A stretch of DNA of 64,000 bases from Glaciimonas sp. (GCA_012927585.1 JABBOY010000009.1:1-64000), one strand, 5' to 3'. Numbered from the stretch's first letter, positions 45,944-55,267 are shown. Made by a program: numbers and translations. Notes: generated by a model not told the origin, from the sequence alone.

Positions 45944-46510
45944 ATGACTGCGTTTTCATTTTTCTTTCCGCTTTCCCCGTCCCTGCGCATCTTCCGCCGA
46001 ACGCTACCCATGTTACTGGCGGCTTGGTTCATGCTCGCCGCTTGCAGCCCGAGCCTGAACTGGCGCCAAGTGGAAGGCACCGATGCCCCGTTTGTAGTGT
46101 TGTTGCCGGCCAAGCCGTCCACGCTATCGCGTCCGATTGATCTCGACGGCCGGCAAGTCACGATGTCGATGACTGCAACCGAGGTCGACGGCGTCACTTT
46201 CGCAGTCGGCGTAGTCGTCTTGCCGGATGCCGCGCTGGCACCGAAGGCGCTGCAAGCGATGAAGCTGGCGCTGGTGCGCAACATCAACGGCAGCGTCGAG
46301 AGCGAGCAAGCAACCAACACCAGTAGCAGCTTCGATATTGTCGCTATCGGCAGCGTCGGCCGCAGTCAGGAATCAGTCCGGCTTCTGGCGCATTTCGCCG
46401 TCCGCGATCAGCGCGTTTATCAAGCCGTCATGATCGGTCCGAGCAGAGCAATCAGCGCCATGGGCGCTGATACAGCCGATACTTTTTTCACTTCTTTTAA
46501 ACTGCACTAA
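45944..46510 (+). CDS. Conserved lipoprotein of unknown function
   Basis: 188-residue protein with a long N-terminal region before a lipoprotein-like signal MLLAAWFMLAACSP. The mature part, WRQVEGTDAPFVVLLPAKPS onward, looks like a compact alpha/beta domain. No function is known to me. The true start may be the internal Met before LLAAWF. It lies between the transporter and the LysE gene in the same direction, one base before the latter. Confidence 0.65.
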   Translation: MTAFSFFFPLSPSLRIFRRTLPMLLAAWFMLAACSPSLNWRQVEGTDAPFVVLLPAKPSTLSRPIDLDGRQVTMSMTATEVDGVTFAVGVVVLPDAALAPKALQAMKLALVRNINGSVESEQATNTSSSFDIVAIGSVGRSQESVRLLAHFAVRDQRVYQAVMIGPSRAISAMGADTADTFFTSFKLH

Positions 46511-46511
46511 T

Positions 46512-47174
46512 ATGACTTTCGCTACCTGGATCACGTTCTTTTTTGCCGCCTGTATCATCGCCGTTTCGCCCGGTTCCGGCGCGGTGCTGTCGATGTCGCA
46601 CGGCCTGTCCTACGGAGTTAAAAAGACCAGCGCCACTATTTTTGGATTGCAAGCCGGCTTGCTGCTGATTCTGCTGATTGCCGGAGCTGGCGTCGGCTCG
46701 ATTTTGTTGGCATCCGAAGTCGCCTTCAATCTGGTCAAGACCATCGGCGCCTTGTATCTGGTGTATCTGGGTGTGAGCCAATGGCGCGCCAAAGTAGTGG
46801 CGCGCCCAGAGACCGCGACCGATATTGTGCTGCCGCCAGATCTGCCGCACAGTGCAATGCCAACCCTGCGCCGCCGCTTCCTGACCGGATTTTTTACCAA
46901 TGCAACCAACCCGAAAGGCATCATTTTCATGGTCGCCGTGTTGCCGCAGTTCATCTCGCAGCAAGCGCCGCTGCTGCCGCAATTGCTGATTCTGGGCGTT
47001 ACCATGTGTGCGATTGATTTGACGGTGATGCATAGTTACGCTTTTGCAGCTTCCGGGATGCAGCGGTTTTTTCGCGACCCGCGCATGGTCCGGCGGCAAA
47101 ACCGCTTCTTTGGCGGCGTGCTGGTGGCGGTCGGCACTGCACTATTTTTCGTCAAGCGCGCGCCGACTGCGTAA
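46512..47174 (+). CDS. LysE/RhtB-family amino-acid exporter
   Basis: 220-residue inner-membrane protein with about six helices and the LysE family opening ITFFFAACIIAVSPGSGAVL, plus FLTGFFTNATNPKGIIFMV. It probably exports an amino acid or related molecule. It starts one base after the lipoprotein stop and ends next to a dispersed repeat. Confidence 0.9.
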   Translation: MTFATWITFFFAACIIAVSPGSGAVLSMSHGLSYGVKKTSATIFGLQAGLLLILLIAGAGVGSILLASEVAFNLVKTIGALYLVYLGVSQWRAKVVARPETATDIVLPPDLPHSAMPTLRRRFLTGFFTNATNPKGIIFMVAVLPQFISQQAPLLPQLLILGVTMCAIDLTVMHSYAFAASGMQRFFRDPRMVRRQNRFFGGVLVAVGTALFFVKRAPTA

Positions 47175-47175
47175 A

Positions 47176-47252
47176 AATACATACACTATGTGGTATTTTT
47201 AATGTGTGCACATAAACAATGCGGAAATAGCATCATAAATACATATACTCCA
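47176..47252 (-). repeat. Dispersed CCGCAT-type repeat, copy 7
   Basis: Minus strand: GGAGTAT, exactly 20 nt, CCGCAT, 16 nt, TTAAAAATAC, then CACATAGTGTATGTATTTTT. Start and end both carry a GTRTATGTATTT sequence. It lies immediately after the LysE stop. Confidence 0.88.
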
Positions 47253-47288
47253 ACTATTATTAATATTGTCAGTTAATCGGGCCATCCC

Positions 47289-47774
47289 ATGACACTCCGC
47301 ATTATTGCCAGCGGCGGTACTTTCGACAAGCATTACGACGCCATTGCCGGCCAACTCGGCTTTGGTGAAAGCCATTTGCCGGCGGCCCTGCTGCGCAGCC
47401 GCATGACGCAAGCGCACACCCTCGAAGTACTGCCTCTGCTGGATTCGCTGGACATGCAAGACGCCGACCGCCAACGCGTGCTGGCCAGTTGTCGGAAAGC
47501 GCCCGAAGCCGCGATTGTCATCATCCATGGCACCGACACCATGCGCGAAAGTGCGGCAGTACTGGGCTCCGCCGCGCTCGACAAGACCGTGATTCTGACC
47601 GGTGCGATGATTCCTTATGAGATTGCCGATTCCGATGCGTTGTTCAACCTCGGCTTTGCCATCGGCGTGGCGCAAACGCTGCCAGCCGGTGTTTATGTGG
47701 CGATGAACGGCCGCGTATTCGATTGGGACAAGGTAAGCAAAAACCGCAGCGCCGGCGTTTTTGAGGTTTGTTGA
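47289..47774 (+). CDS. Short asparaginase-domain protein
   Basis: 161-residue protein with the N-terminal asparaginase signature IIASGGTFDKHYD and the second catalytic segment IIHGTDTMRES. Full asparaginases are about 330 residues, so this is the short single-domain form seen in some proteobacteria. The substrate is uncertain. The next gene starts seven bases after its stop. Confidence 0.85.
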   Translation: MTLRIIASGGTFDKHYDAIAGQLGFGESHLPAALLRSRMTQAHTLEVLPLLDSLDMQDADRQRVLASCRKAPEAAIVIIHGTDTMRESAAVLGSAALDKTVILTGAMIPYEIADSDALFNLGFAIGVAQTLPAGVYVAMNGRVFDWDKVSKNRSAGVFEVC

Positions 47775-47780
47775 GCAAAG

Positions 47781-48344
47781 ATGCCGCACATGGACGCATT
47801 GAAATACCTGGCAGGCTATTCGGATGACATCAAGACCCAGGTGCGCACGCTGCTGGCGCAGGATCGGCTGGGCACGGTTCTGCTGCAAAAATACGGCCGC
47901 TTGCACGACGTGCGCACCGACCGCGCACTATACGATTACGTGATTGCACTGAAGAATGCGTTTTTGCGAAATGCCGCACCGCTGTCCAAGGTCGCGTTCG
48001 ACAACCAGATCAAAGTCATCCAGCATGCGCTGGGTCTGCATACCGCAGTCTCACGGGTACAAGGCAACAAGCTCAAGGCCAAACGCGAAATTCGGATTGC
48101 TTCGCTGTTTCGGGAAGTGCCGCTGGAATTTCTGAAGATGATCACCGTGCATGAACTGGCGCACTTGAAAGAAACCCAGCACGATAAAGCTTTTTATCAG
48201 CTTTGCACTCACATGGAGCCGAACTACCATCAGTATGAATTCGATCTGCGCCTGTACTTGACGCAAGTCGATGCGCACGGCAAGCTGCTGTGGCCAGGCA
48301 GTGTTGCCGGTGTCGGTGCAACAGCGCCGGCAGAAAAAAACTGA
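47781..48344 (+). CDS. YgjP-like zinc metallopeptidase (DUF45/M48-like)
   Basis: 187-residue protein with the zinc motif HELAHLK followed by KETQHDKAFYQLC, the HExxH...H pattern of the YgjP/WLM-type family. It has no signal peptide. The substrate is unknown. A start at 47790 (MDALKYL) is also possible. It is next to the asparaginase-like gene and may be co-transcribed with it. Confidence 0.82.
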   Translation: MPHMDALKYLAGYSDDIKTQVRTLLAQDRLGTVLLQKYGRLHDVRTDRALYDYVIALKNAFLRNAAPLSKVAFDNQIKVIQHALGLHTAVSRVQGNKLKAKREIRIASLFREVPLEFLKMITVHELAHLKETQHDKAFYQLCTHMEPNYHQYEFDLRLYLTQVDAHGKLLWPGSVAGVGATAPAEKN

Positions 48345-48374
48345 CCTTGCCTGCTCACCTCGGATCACCCGCTT

Positions 48375-48590
48375 ATGCCACCCATCAACAGCACCCCAAT
48401 CCCTTGGTACGACGTCGCCAGCATGGTTTTCCTGGCCTGCCTGTGCCTGTACTTCAGCCTCGCCGCCGGCAGTTTTTCCGCGCGCGCACGGCAAAGACTA
48501 CCCTCGTTCGTCTTCAATCGCCGTATTTGTTTTTTTCTGACCGCAGCCTTTTTAGTAATGGCCTTGGCCAGATTGCTGGGCTGGTTTTAG
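48375..48590 (+). CDS. Small two-helix membrane protein
   Basis: 71-residue protein with two hydrophobic segments (about 14-32 and 50-68) separated by a basic loop SARARQRLPSF. Not recognised. There is no strong ribosome site, but the reading frame, the membrane pattern and the tight packing against the convergent neighbour (four-base overlap) favour a real gene. Confidence 0.55.
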   Translation: MPPINSTPIPWYDVASMVFLACLCLYFSLAAGSFSARARQRLPSFVFNRRICFFLTAAFLVMALARLLGWF

Positions 48591-48877
48591 GTGCCGATGC
48601 ACTGATTGCCGCCGGCGAGGACGCGCTCTTCGTGCGGCAGGCTACTATTCTGATCGACTGAAAACCTACCGACGCCAAGGGTTTTGAGGATGCCGGCAGC
48701 CGCATCCAGCGTCTGTAATGCGCGGATTTCTTCGCGCGCGGTATGCAACGGGCAGGGCGTTTGCTCCAGATCGCGATAGGCGTGAACTTCCCAAGCGGTT
48801 CCATTCCAGAATAACGTCCACTGAAACTCGGCGCCGGTCGACAGGGCAGTGCGAAAATAAGCGATATCAGTAGTCAT
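48587..48877 (-). CDS. Conserved hypothetical protein
   Basis: 96-residue cytoplasmic protein starting MTTDIAYFRTALSTGAEFQW, with WNGTAWEVHAYRDLEQTPCP and an Ala-rich helical middle. No function recognised. The ATG at 48877 is preceded by AAGAGAAG; the longer frame to 48982 is rejected. It is convergent with the small membrane protein. Confidence 0.6.
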   Translation of the reverse strand: MTTDIAYFRTALSTGAEFQWTLFWNGTAWEVHAYRDLEQTPCPLHTAREEIRALQTLDAAAGILKTLGVGRFSVDQNSSLPHEERVLAGGNQCIGT

Positions 48878-49019
48878 GACAGCTTCTCTTTTTGGTTGGC
48901 CTGACTGTGGTTTAGGACACGATACTTGTTTTGTCAAATGACATTTGTGTTTTGTTACACAAAACACGACTAACGACACCATCGCCGATACACCGATTCA
49001 ACACGACACGAAAGAATTT

Positions 49020-50279
49020 ATGATCTGTTCCGACCCTCGCAAACGCCGTGTCGCCATCGTCGGCGGCGGCCCAGCCGGGCTGATGGCGGCCGAGGTGCTG
49101 GCCCAGGGTGGCGCAAAAGGACAAATTCAGGTTGATTTGTATGACGCCATGCCTTCGGTCGGGCGCAAATTTCTGCTGGCCGGCAAAGGCGGCATGAATA
49201 TTACCCACACCGAGCCGATTGCAGCGTTCTTGTCGCGTTATGGTGCGCGCCAAACGCAGATTGCGCCGCTATTGGATGCTTTCGGGCCGGATGCATTGCG
49301 AGAATGGGTACATGGCCTGGGCGTGGCGACCTTCGTCGGCAGTTCCGGGCGTGTCTTCCCGCTCGACATGAAGGCCGCACCCTTGCTGCGCGCCTGGCTA
49401 CAGCGCTTGCGCGCAGCCGGAGTGCGCTTTCACATGCGCCAACGCTGGCTCGGATGGGATGCTGATGGCGCGCTGCGCTTCGACAGCGCCGCTGGCAGCA
49501 CACTGATCAAACCGGACGCAGTGATACTGGCGCTGGGCGGCGGCAGTTGGGCGCGGCTCGGCTCCGATGGCGCATGGCTGCCATTACTGGCTGCACGCGG
49601 GGTCGAGGTGGCGCCGCTGCAGCCGTCCAATTGCGGTTTCGATTGTGCCTGGAGTACGCATTTCAGCAGTCGGTATGCCGGTTCTGCGCTGAGTTCGGTA
49701 GCACTTGGCTTTGCCAATAGCAACCCACCAGTGCAACCCAAGAAAGGCCAGTTCGTGATCACTGAAGGTGGCGTCGAAGGTAGCCTGATTTATGCCTTTT
49801 CAGCCGCCATACGCGATGCCATTGCCGCTCACGGCAACGCCACCGTCACGCTCGATCTGGCACCCGACTGGACGCCTGAACGGGTCGCCGCAGAACTCAG
49901 CCGGCCGCGCGGCGCGCGCTCGATGTCGAGTCACTTGCAAAGTCGGCTTAACATCACCGGAGTCAAGTCCGGCCTGCTGCGCGAACTGGTGCGCAAGGAG
50001 GATTTTGCCCAGCCGGCGGTACTGGCCACCAGGATCAAGGCGCTGCCGCTAACGCTGACTGCGGCCCGCCCGTTGGATGAAGCCATCAGCAGCGCCGGCG
50101 GGGTGCGCTTTGATGCGCTGAATCCGTCTTTGATGCTGCACGCTCTACCCGGCATTTTTTGCGCTGGCGAAATGCTGGATTGGGAAGCGCCGACTGGCGG
50201 TTATCTGCTGACCGCTTGCTTTGCCAGCGGCCGCACAGCCGGACTGGGTGCACTGGACTGGTTGCAGCACAGTGACTAA
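49020..50279 (+). CDS. HI0933/BaiN-type flavoprotein (TIGR03862-like)
   Basis: 419-residue FAD-binding protein starting [20 protein letters not shown], with the dinucleotide motif GGGPAG, AGKGGMNITHTE and the C-terminal FCAGEMLDWEAPTGGYLL. This is the HI0933-like family, which includes BaiN; the substrate is unknown in most species. The start at 49020 puts the FAD motif at the normal distance from the N-terminus. Confidence 0.87.
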   Translation: MICSDPRKRRVAIVGGGPAGLMAAEVLAQGGAKGQIQVDLYDAMPSVGRKFLLAGKGGMNITHTEPIAAFLSRYGARQTQIAPLLDAFGPDALREWVHGLGVATFVGSSGRVFPLDMKAAPLLRAWLQRLRAAGVRFHMRQRWLGWDADGALRFDSAAGSTLIKPDAVILALGGGSWARLGSDGAWLPLLAARGVEVAPLQPSNCGFDCAWSTHFSSRYAGSALSSVALGFANSNPPVQPKKGQFVITEGGVEGSLIYAFSAAIRDAIAAHGNATVTLDLAPDWTPERVAAELSRPRGARSMSSHLQSRLNITGVKSGLLRELVRKEDFAQPAVLATRIKALPLTLTAARPLDEAISSAGGVRFDALNPSLMLHALPGIFCAGEMLDWEAPTGGYLLTACFASGRTAGLGALDWLQHSD

Positions 50280-50387
50280 TGGCTACGCATCGTTCATGTA
50301 ACGACTACGGAATGCGCGGATTCATTGCCCGGTAACAATTGTTTGGCATGATGTGGCTCTCGCTGCCCAATTGCGCCCAAGTCTTTT

Positions 50388-51431
50388 ATGTTCCTCAAAA
50401 ACGCTGTATTTGCATTACTTTTTCTGTGTGCGGCCGATCGCGTGCTGGCTGGCGACATAGCCGGTGCCGGATCGTCTGCCGCCAAACCGCTGTATGAAAA
50501 ATGGGCAGAGGTTTACACGCAGCGTACCAACGTCAAGATTGCCTATGCGCCAGTCGGCTCATCGAAGGGCTTGTTGCAGATCCGCCAGCGCACGGTTGAT
50601 TTTGGCGCCAGCGATGTAGCGCTGACTGCGGCAGACCTTAAAAAAGACCGGTTAATCAATTTTCCCAGTGCGATTTCCGGGGTGGTGCCGGTCGTCAATC
50701 TGGCCGGTATCAAGCCAGGCGCGCTATTGCTCACAGGTGAAGTACTGGCCGATATTTTTGCGCGTAAAGTTACTCGCTGGAATGCCCCTGCAATAGCTAC
50801 CCTCAACCCCGGTCTGCTGCTGCCGGACGCAGCTATCGTAGTCGTGGTGCGTCAGGACGGTTCCGGCACCACGTATAACTTCAGTGATTATTTGAGCAAG
50901 ATGCAGGCCGGCTGGCGGAAAAACTTCGGCCGCGGCTTTACGATCGCCTGGCCGGCCGGCGTAGTGCCGGTCAAAGGCAGTAGCGCCGTGGCCGCCGGCG
51001 TGAAGCAGATCGACAACGCGATCGGTTATGTCGATTACAACTATGTGGTGCAAGAGAAGCTGACCTACGTCAGGCTCAAGAATCGGCAGGGAAACTTTGT
51101 TGCGCCGAACGCGCAGAGCTTTGCTTCTGCGCTAAAAAATAGCACTTGGCTGCGCTGGGCCGCATTTGAGGAAATGCTGACCGACAAATCCGGGGCCGAG
51201 AGCTGGCCGATTACGATGGGCACTTTCATCATCATTGCCCAGGTGGCCCAAAAACCTGAAAACGCCATCGCCACCCTGAAATTTTTCAATTGGGCATTCA
51301 TGCATGGCGACCACCTGGCGACAGGCCTGGATTTTGTGCGCCTGCCAGACACGATGCAAGCCAGGGTGTATGCCGAGATGCTGAAAGTGACCGATCAAAA
51401 TGGCAAACCGCTGCACTGGTCGGAATTGTAA
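50388..51431 (+). CDS. Phosphate-binding PstS-like periplasmic protein (orphan)
   Basis: 347-residue exported protein with a signal peptide (1-21, DRVLA) and PstS-type ligand segments GAGSSAAKPLYEKWAEVY, PVGSSKGLLQ, DFGASDVAL and VVRQDGSGTTYNF. It probably binds phosphate or a phosphate-like anion. There are no pstCAB genes near it, so it may serve a transporter elsewhere or act as a sensor. Confidence 0.88.
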   Translation: MFLKNAVFALLFLCAADRVLAGDIAGAGSSAAKPLYEKWAEVYTQRTNVKIAYAPVGSSKGLLQIRQRTVDFGASDVALTAADLKKDRLINFPSAISGVVPVVNLAGIKPGALLLTGEVLADIFARKVTRWNAPAIATLNPGLLLPDAAIVVVVRQDGSGTTYNFSDYLSKMQAGWRKNFGRGFTIAWPAGVVPVKGSSAVAAGVKQIDNAIGYVDYNYVVQEKLTYVRLKNRQGNFVAPNAQSFASALKNSTWLRWAAFEEMLTDKSGAESWPITMGTFIIIAQVAQKPENAIATLKFFNWAFMHGDHLATGLDFVRLPDTMQARVYAEMLKVTDQNGKPLHWSEL

Positions 51432-51512
51432 GCAGCCGCGATATTTTCAGGCCTCAACGAAAAATCGCGAAAACTTAGCAGAAACTGCGCCAGACCGGCG
51501 CATTTTTTGCCA

Positions 51513-52211
51513 TTACGGCATTACCGCGGACATCCGCTCAAAATCGAGTATCTTGATGCGCCGACCGGAGATCGCAATCAAGCCTTCGGCAGAGAGATCG
51601 TGAAACAGGCGCGACAGGGTTTCCGGCGTCAGGCTGAGGCGCGAGGCGATCAGCGATTTTTTGGCTACCAGTTCTATATCGGCGCTGATTTCACGCCGGC
51701 TTTGCCGCAGCAGGTATTCCGCCAGCCGCTGTTTGGCGCTTTGCGAATAAGCTTCAATATCGCGCACCAGGCTATAAAACTGGCGTCCGACGCAGGTCAT
51801 CAGTTCGCGCGAAAAATCGAAATTCTGCGCCGCCACGCGCATGATCGCAGTGCGATCGACATGCAGCAGCATGGCCTCGGTGGTGGTCTTGACCAGCGCA
51901 ATGTGCGGGCGCCCCAGCAGCATTTCACCCAGGCCGAAACAAGTGTTCTGACCCAGGATTTCGAGGATTTTTTCGGTGCCCTGCTTGGTATGCAGGACAA
52001 TTTTGACCTGTCCATAGACGATCCAGAACGCGCCATTGGCGGCGTCGCCGTGACTGACGATCGGTGTATGTGCTTTGGCCTGGATGGATCTGGTGCTGGA
52101 TACGATGTCGTCAAGCTGTTTCTCGTCCAGCATTCTGAACAAGCTAGTCTTGGCAATAATGCTTTTTAGATTGGTGCTGCAGTCATTGGCCTTGGATAAC
52201 GCGGGTATCAC
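51513..52211 (-). CDS. Crp/Fnr-family regulator, Dnr-like
   Basis: 232-residue regulator with a cyclic-nucleotide-binding-like domain (VSHGDAANGAFWIVYGQVKI) and a winged helix (SLIASRLSLTPETLSRLFHD). No Fe-S cysteine cluster is seen, which is typical of the Dnr/heme-sensing branch, but the signal is unknown. An Fnr/Dnr-like box lies about 130 bp upstream. It is convergent with pstS. Confidence 0.87.
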   Translation of the reverse strand: MIPALSKANDCSTNLKSIIAKTSLFRMLDEKQLDDIVSSTRSIQAKAHTPIVSHGDAANGAFWIVYGQVKIVLHTKQGTEKILEILGQNTCFGLGEMLLGRPHIALVKTTTEAMLLHVDRTAIMRVAAQNFDFSRELMTCVGRQFYSLVRDIEAYSQSAKQRLAEYLLRQSRREISADIELVAKKSLIASRLSLTPETLSRLFHDLSAEGLIAISGRRIKILDFERMSAVMP

Positions 52212-52341
52212 AATTTCATCCTTAATTTTATCCTTGCACGCTGCTATAAGCGCATCAATACGCTTATTTAGCGGTGTAAATATCGCGAATATTGTTGAAA
52301 ATCATGGACGACGATACTATCGATATGGTATTGCCGCATAC

Positions 52342-52355
52342 ATGATGTAGATCAA
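52342..52355. promoter_or_regulatory. Fnr/Dnr-type operator
   Basis: ATGATGTAGATCAA, read as TTGAT-CTAC-ATCAT on the other strand, matches the Fnr/Anr/Dnr consensus TTGAT-N4-ATCAA at nine of ten positions. It lies between the Crp/Fnr gene and the end of gspB, so it most likely controls the regulator itself. Confidence 0.65.
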
Positions 52356-52402
52356 TTTTTTGCAAATGCGCTCGATTGCGCATCTGTCGTATTCAGCATC
52401 AA

Positions 52403-53092
52403 TCAATACGGCATCCGGTAACGATATCCCTGGTAATTCAGCACCACTGCGCCGCGCAGCATTTTTTCCAGGATCAAACCGGGTGCGACAGTATCGCCTT
52501 CGCGCAGCAACTGGTTGTTGATCAACAGCGAACGTTCAGCCTGGTTGCTGGAATAGATGTAGCCGCTGATGACCAGTGGCGGAATCTTCATTTGTATCTG
52601 GGGCGGCAATTCGCGCAGTGTCTGCAGTTCCGGGTCGGCCGCATCGGCAAGCGGCGCCGGTGCCGGTGCCAGTTTTTTGGCGGCTGGGGTGATGGCTACA
52701 GCCGGCGCTTGCTTTGGCCGCGATGCTGGCATGCTGCCGGCTGCGGCCTTCGGCTTGCTTGCTTCCGGCGGTACAGCTTCAGGCATGGACGGCGCAGCGC
52801 GCACAGGTGGCGACACTGCCGGCGCAACCGATGCTGCCGGCGCAGCGGATTGCGGCGGCACGCTGGGCGCTGCTTCAGGTAATACAGCGCCGCGCTGCCA
52901 GGGCCGAAACCAGGCCAGCGCGACCAGCATCAGGACGATTGCGGTCAGCGCACCCCAGCGCCCTGCGCGCAGCCAAAGCAGCGTGCGGTCATCGGAGGTG
53001 GCGGCGAGGACCGCCTGCGCATGAATATTCGGCAGCGCACCCAGCGTGCGTTGCGCTTCAGCCTTTTTCAGGGCATCCAGAATGTAAGACAT
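52403..53092 (-). CDS. gspB: General secretion protein GspB
   Basis: 229-residue inner-membrane protein starting MSYILDALKKAEAQR with one membrane helix (about 45-62), an Ala/Pro-rich periplasmic linker and a C-terminal GspB domain (QIQMKIPPLVISGYIYS and EGDTVAPGLILEKML). GspB partners ExeA/GspA in getting the type II secretin across peptidoglycan. Its start overlaps the exeA stop by one base (TAATG). Confidence 0.9.
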   Translation of the reverse strand: MSYILDALKKAEAQRTLGALPNIHAQAVLAATSDDRTLLWLRAGRWGALTAIVLMLVALAWFRPWQRGAVLPEAAPSVPPQSAAPAASVAPAVSPPVRAAPSMPEAVPPEASKPKAAAGSMPASRPKQAPAVAITPAAKKLAPAPAPLADAADPELQTLRELPPQIQMKIPPLVISGYIYSSNQAERSLLINNQLLREGDTVAPGLILEKMLRGAVVLNYQGYRYRMPY

Positions 53093-54744
53093 TATTTTCC
53101 CGACTCCGCAGTGGCGACGCCAGCCTGGTGCAAGCGCGGCTCCTCAATGCCGGCGGCACGATTGAGGTACATGAAGGTCATGGGGCCGACTATGCCGTCG
53201 GCAACCAAGCCATGGGTGCGCTGGAACTGTTGCACCTGGAGCGTCAGGGCCTGGTTGAATACCTGGCCGGCCGGTGGTGGCGATTGCTCCGATTGCGCCA
53301 GTCTGGCGGCGATCCAATCGACTTCAGCACCTTGCGTGCCCGGGCCAAATGCCATGCCGGCGATATCGCGCACGGTCGGGGTGCGCCAGAAGGTCACCAA
53401 CTGGCCGTGAAATTGCGCCTCCAATGCCGCCAGCGGTACGGTTTTGCTGCCGTTGCCAGTGCGTAAGGTAGCGCTGTCTGGTGTCAGCCCGGTAAGCAAC
53501 GCGTAATAGACTGAACTCGTATTGTCTTGATCCTGCAGGGTCAGGATCGCAGGGCGATCGAGCTGCGCCAATGCGGCTAATCCAATCCCGCTGGCAACAT
53601 GACAAGCCACGCGCTGTTGCAGCACGGCTTGGCAGGGCGGCCCTTGCCTCAATGTAAAGCCCCACAATTGCGCCAGTTGCCGGTACGCGTCCTTGCGATC
53701 CGGCCAACCGGCCTCGACCTGCAGCGACGCCGCTGCGGCGGGTGGGGTCTGACTGGTTTTGGCGAGAGTGGTCTTATCTTGCTGGCCTTGCGTACTGTGC
53801 TCTTGCCGCAGATTCCAGCCCAACGCCAAAGCGACCAAGATGATGGTGCCCGCCATCAACCAGACCAAGGCCGGGCGGATGGCAGGTGCTAATGCTGCAT
53901 CTGTCGCTACCGCAAAATCGCCGAATACTTCACGCGCCGCCTGCCTGACTATCGCGTGATCGACCGTGTGTTTGTTTTCGGTATACGCGCCCAGCAGGGC
54001 GCGGTCGCACAGTAAGTTGATGCGGCGCGGCACCCCGTGCGTGAGGCGATGTATCTGCTGCATCACTGGCGGCGGAAATACCGTAGCGTCAAGCATGCCG
54101 GCCACCGCCAGCCGATGTCGGATATAGCGCGCGGTTTCCGGCGCTGTCAGCGGCCCCAGATGGTAGCGGGCAATCACGCGCTGGGCCAATTGTTCCAGCT
54201 CTGGCCGAGCCAGCATGCTGCGCAACTCGGGTTGGCCGATCAGGACGATCTGCAGCAGTTTGCTTTGGCTGGTTTCCAGATTGGTCAGCAGCCGCAATTG
54301 TTCCAGCACGCCAGCCGACAGGCTTTGCGCTTCATCGATGATCAGGACATTGTGGCGACCCTCGGTGTGGGCCGCCAGCAAATAGGCATTGAGTGCATCG
54401 ACGTAATCCTTGACCGATGCTGCATCGGCGCCGGTACTGTGCCGCAAGCCGATGCCGATGCCAAATTCGTCACAGATCGATTGCAGCAACTCCGGCACCG
54501 TCAGCTTCGGGTTAAAGATGTAGGCTACATTGCAGCCGGAGGGAATCTGTTCCAGGAAGCAGCGGCAAATCGTAGTCTTGCCGGCCCCGATTTCGCCGGT
54601 CAACAAGACGAACCCGCCGCCGCCGCCAACGCCATACAGCAAATGCGCCAGCGCCTCGCGATGCTGCTCGCTCATGAACAGATAGTGCGGGTCAGGGGCG
54701 ATCGAAAACGGTGCTTGATGCAAGTTGAAGAATTGGGTGTACAT
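53092..54744 (-). CDS. exeA: ExeA/GspA-type AAA ATPase with peptidoglycan-binding domain
   Basis: 550-residue protein. The cytoplasmic AAA domain has Walker A GEIGAGKT (50-57) and the RINLLCDRALLGAY sensor segment; a membrane helix follows (about 288-305), then a peptidoglycan-binding domain near the C-terminus (QRTHGLVADGIVGPMTFMYL). With GspB it helps place the type II secretin. The core gsp genes are not in the window. The start at 54744 (MYTQFFNLHQ) is the usual family start; the frame extends to 54780. Confidence 0.9.
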   Translation of the reverse strand: MYTQFFNLHQAPFSIAPDPHYLFMSEQHREALAHLLYGVGGGGGFVLLTGEIGAGKTTICRCFLEQIPSGCNVAYIFNPKLTVPELLQSICDEFGIGIGLRHSTGADAASVKDYVDALNAYLLAAHTEGRHNVLIIDEAQSLSAGVLEQLRLLTNLETSQSKLLQIVLIGQPELRSMLARPELEQLAQRVIARYHLGPLTAPETARYIRHRLAVAGMLDATVFPPPVMQQIHRLTHGVPRRINLLCDRALLGAYTENKHTVDHAIVRQAAREVFGDFAVATDAALAPAIRPALVWLMAGTIILVALALGWNLRQEHSTQGQQDKTTLAKTSQTPPAAAASLQVEAGWPDRKDAYRQLAQLWGFTLRQGPPCQAVLQQRVACHVASGIGLAALAQLDRPAILTLQDQDNTSSVYYALLTGLTPDSATLRTGNGSKTVPLAALEAQFHGQLVTFWRTPTVRDIAGMAFGPGTQGAEVDWIAARLAQSEQSPPPAGQVFNQALTLQVQQFQRTHGLVADGIVGPMTFMYLNRAAGIEEPRLHQAGVATAESGK

Positions 54745-54839
54745 GGCTGTTAGTGAATGATCCAGCGGCAAGGCTAGCATAAAGGCATTCGAGCCCGTGC
54801 CGTGCTTGCGCGGATCATTCTATAATTTTGTATTTATTA

Positions 54840-54908
54840 GGAGTATATCTATAAACGATAGATCTTCCGCATTATTATAATGATAATTTAAAAATACAAT
54901 GCATAGTA
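54840..54908 (+). repeat. Dispersed CCGCAT-type repeat, copy 8
   Basis: GGAGTAT, exactly 20 nt, CCGCAT, 15 nt, TTAAAAATAC, then AATGCATAGTA. It lies upstream of exeA, in the gap before the MFS remnant. Confidence 0.88.
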
Positions 54909-55111
54909 TTAGATGTAGGGAAGATGCGCTGAAGGCGGAACTTGCGGCCCGGCACCGAACGTTAATAATTGGCCTCGGTTTTCATTGGCTAATCCATATG
55001 ATGAAGCGTGACATGGTTTTTTGAAATTGAACGACGCCAGATTATCTCGCATACAGCCCTCATTTAAAGGCTGCAGCCGAACCGCCTGACAGGCGCCAAG
55101 GCTGACCTGGC

Positions 55112-55246
55112 GGCGCGCGATGACACAATGAACCAAGATAGTCAGTCAAGGCATTTGAGAACACCTTGACGATCAGGGCCGTAGATTCGGCCAGCCCGCC
55201 AAGGAGGCTGGCCGTGAAAGTGCCGTCACCTAAGTGCACTTCTTGC
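55112..55246 (-). pseudogene. MFS transporter fragment downstream of mgtA
   Basis: The minus strand encodes LGDGTFTASLLGGLAESTALIVKVFSNALTDYLG, split here as LGDGTFTASLLGG and LAESTALIVKVF. This is a typical N-terminal MFS segment with motif-A-like start. The frame has no proper start and the rest of a transporter is absent, so it is a remnant. It begins 22 bp after the mgtA stop. Confidence 0.75.
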
Positions 55247-55267
55247 AAAAAAATCAGGTGACCGACA

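Noticed and set aside
52403-54744. A complete type II secretion locus
   Set aside because: Only gspB and exeA are present; no gspC-N core genes are seen in the window.
54909-55136. 75-codon minus-strand frame after the repeat near exeA
   Set aside because: It overlaps the MFS fragment in another phase and ends in the repeat; no sign of coding.
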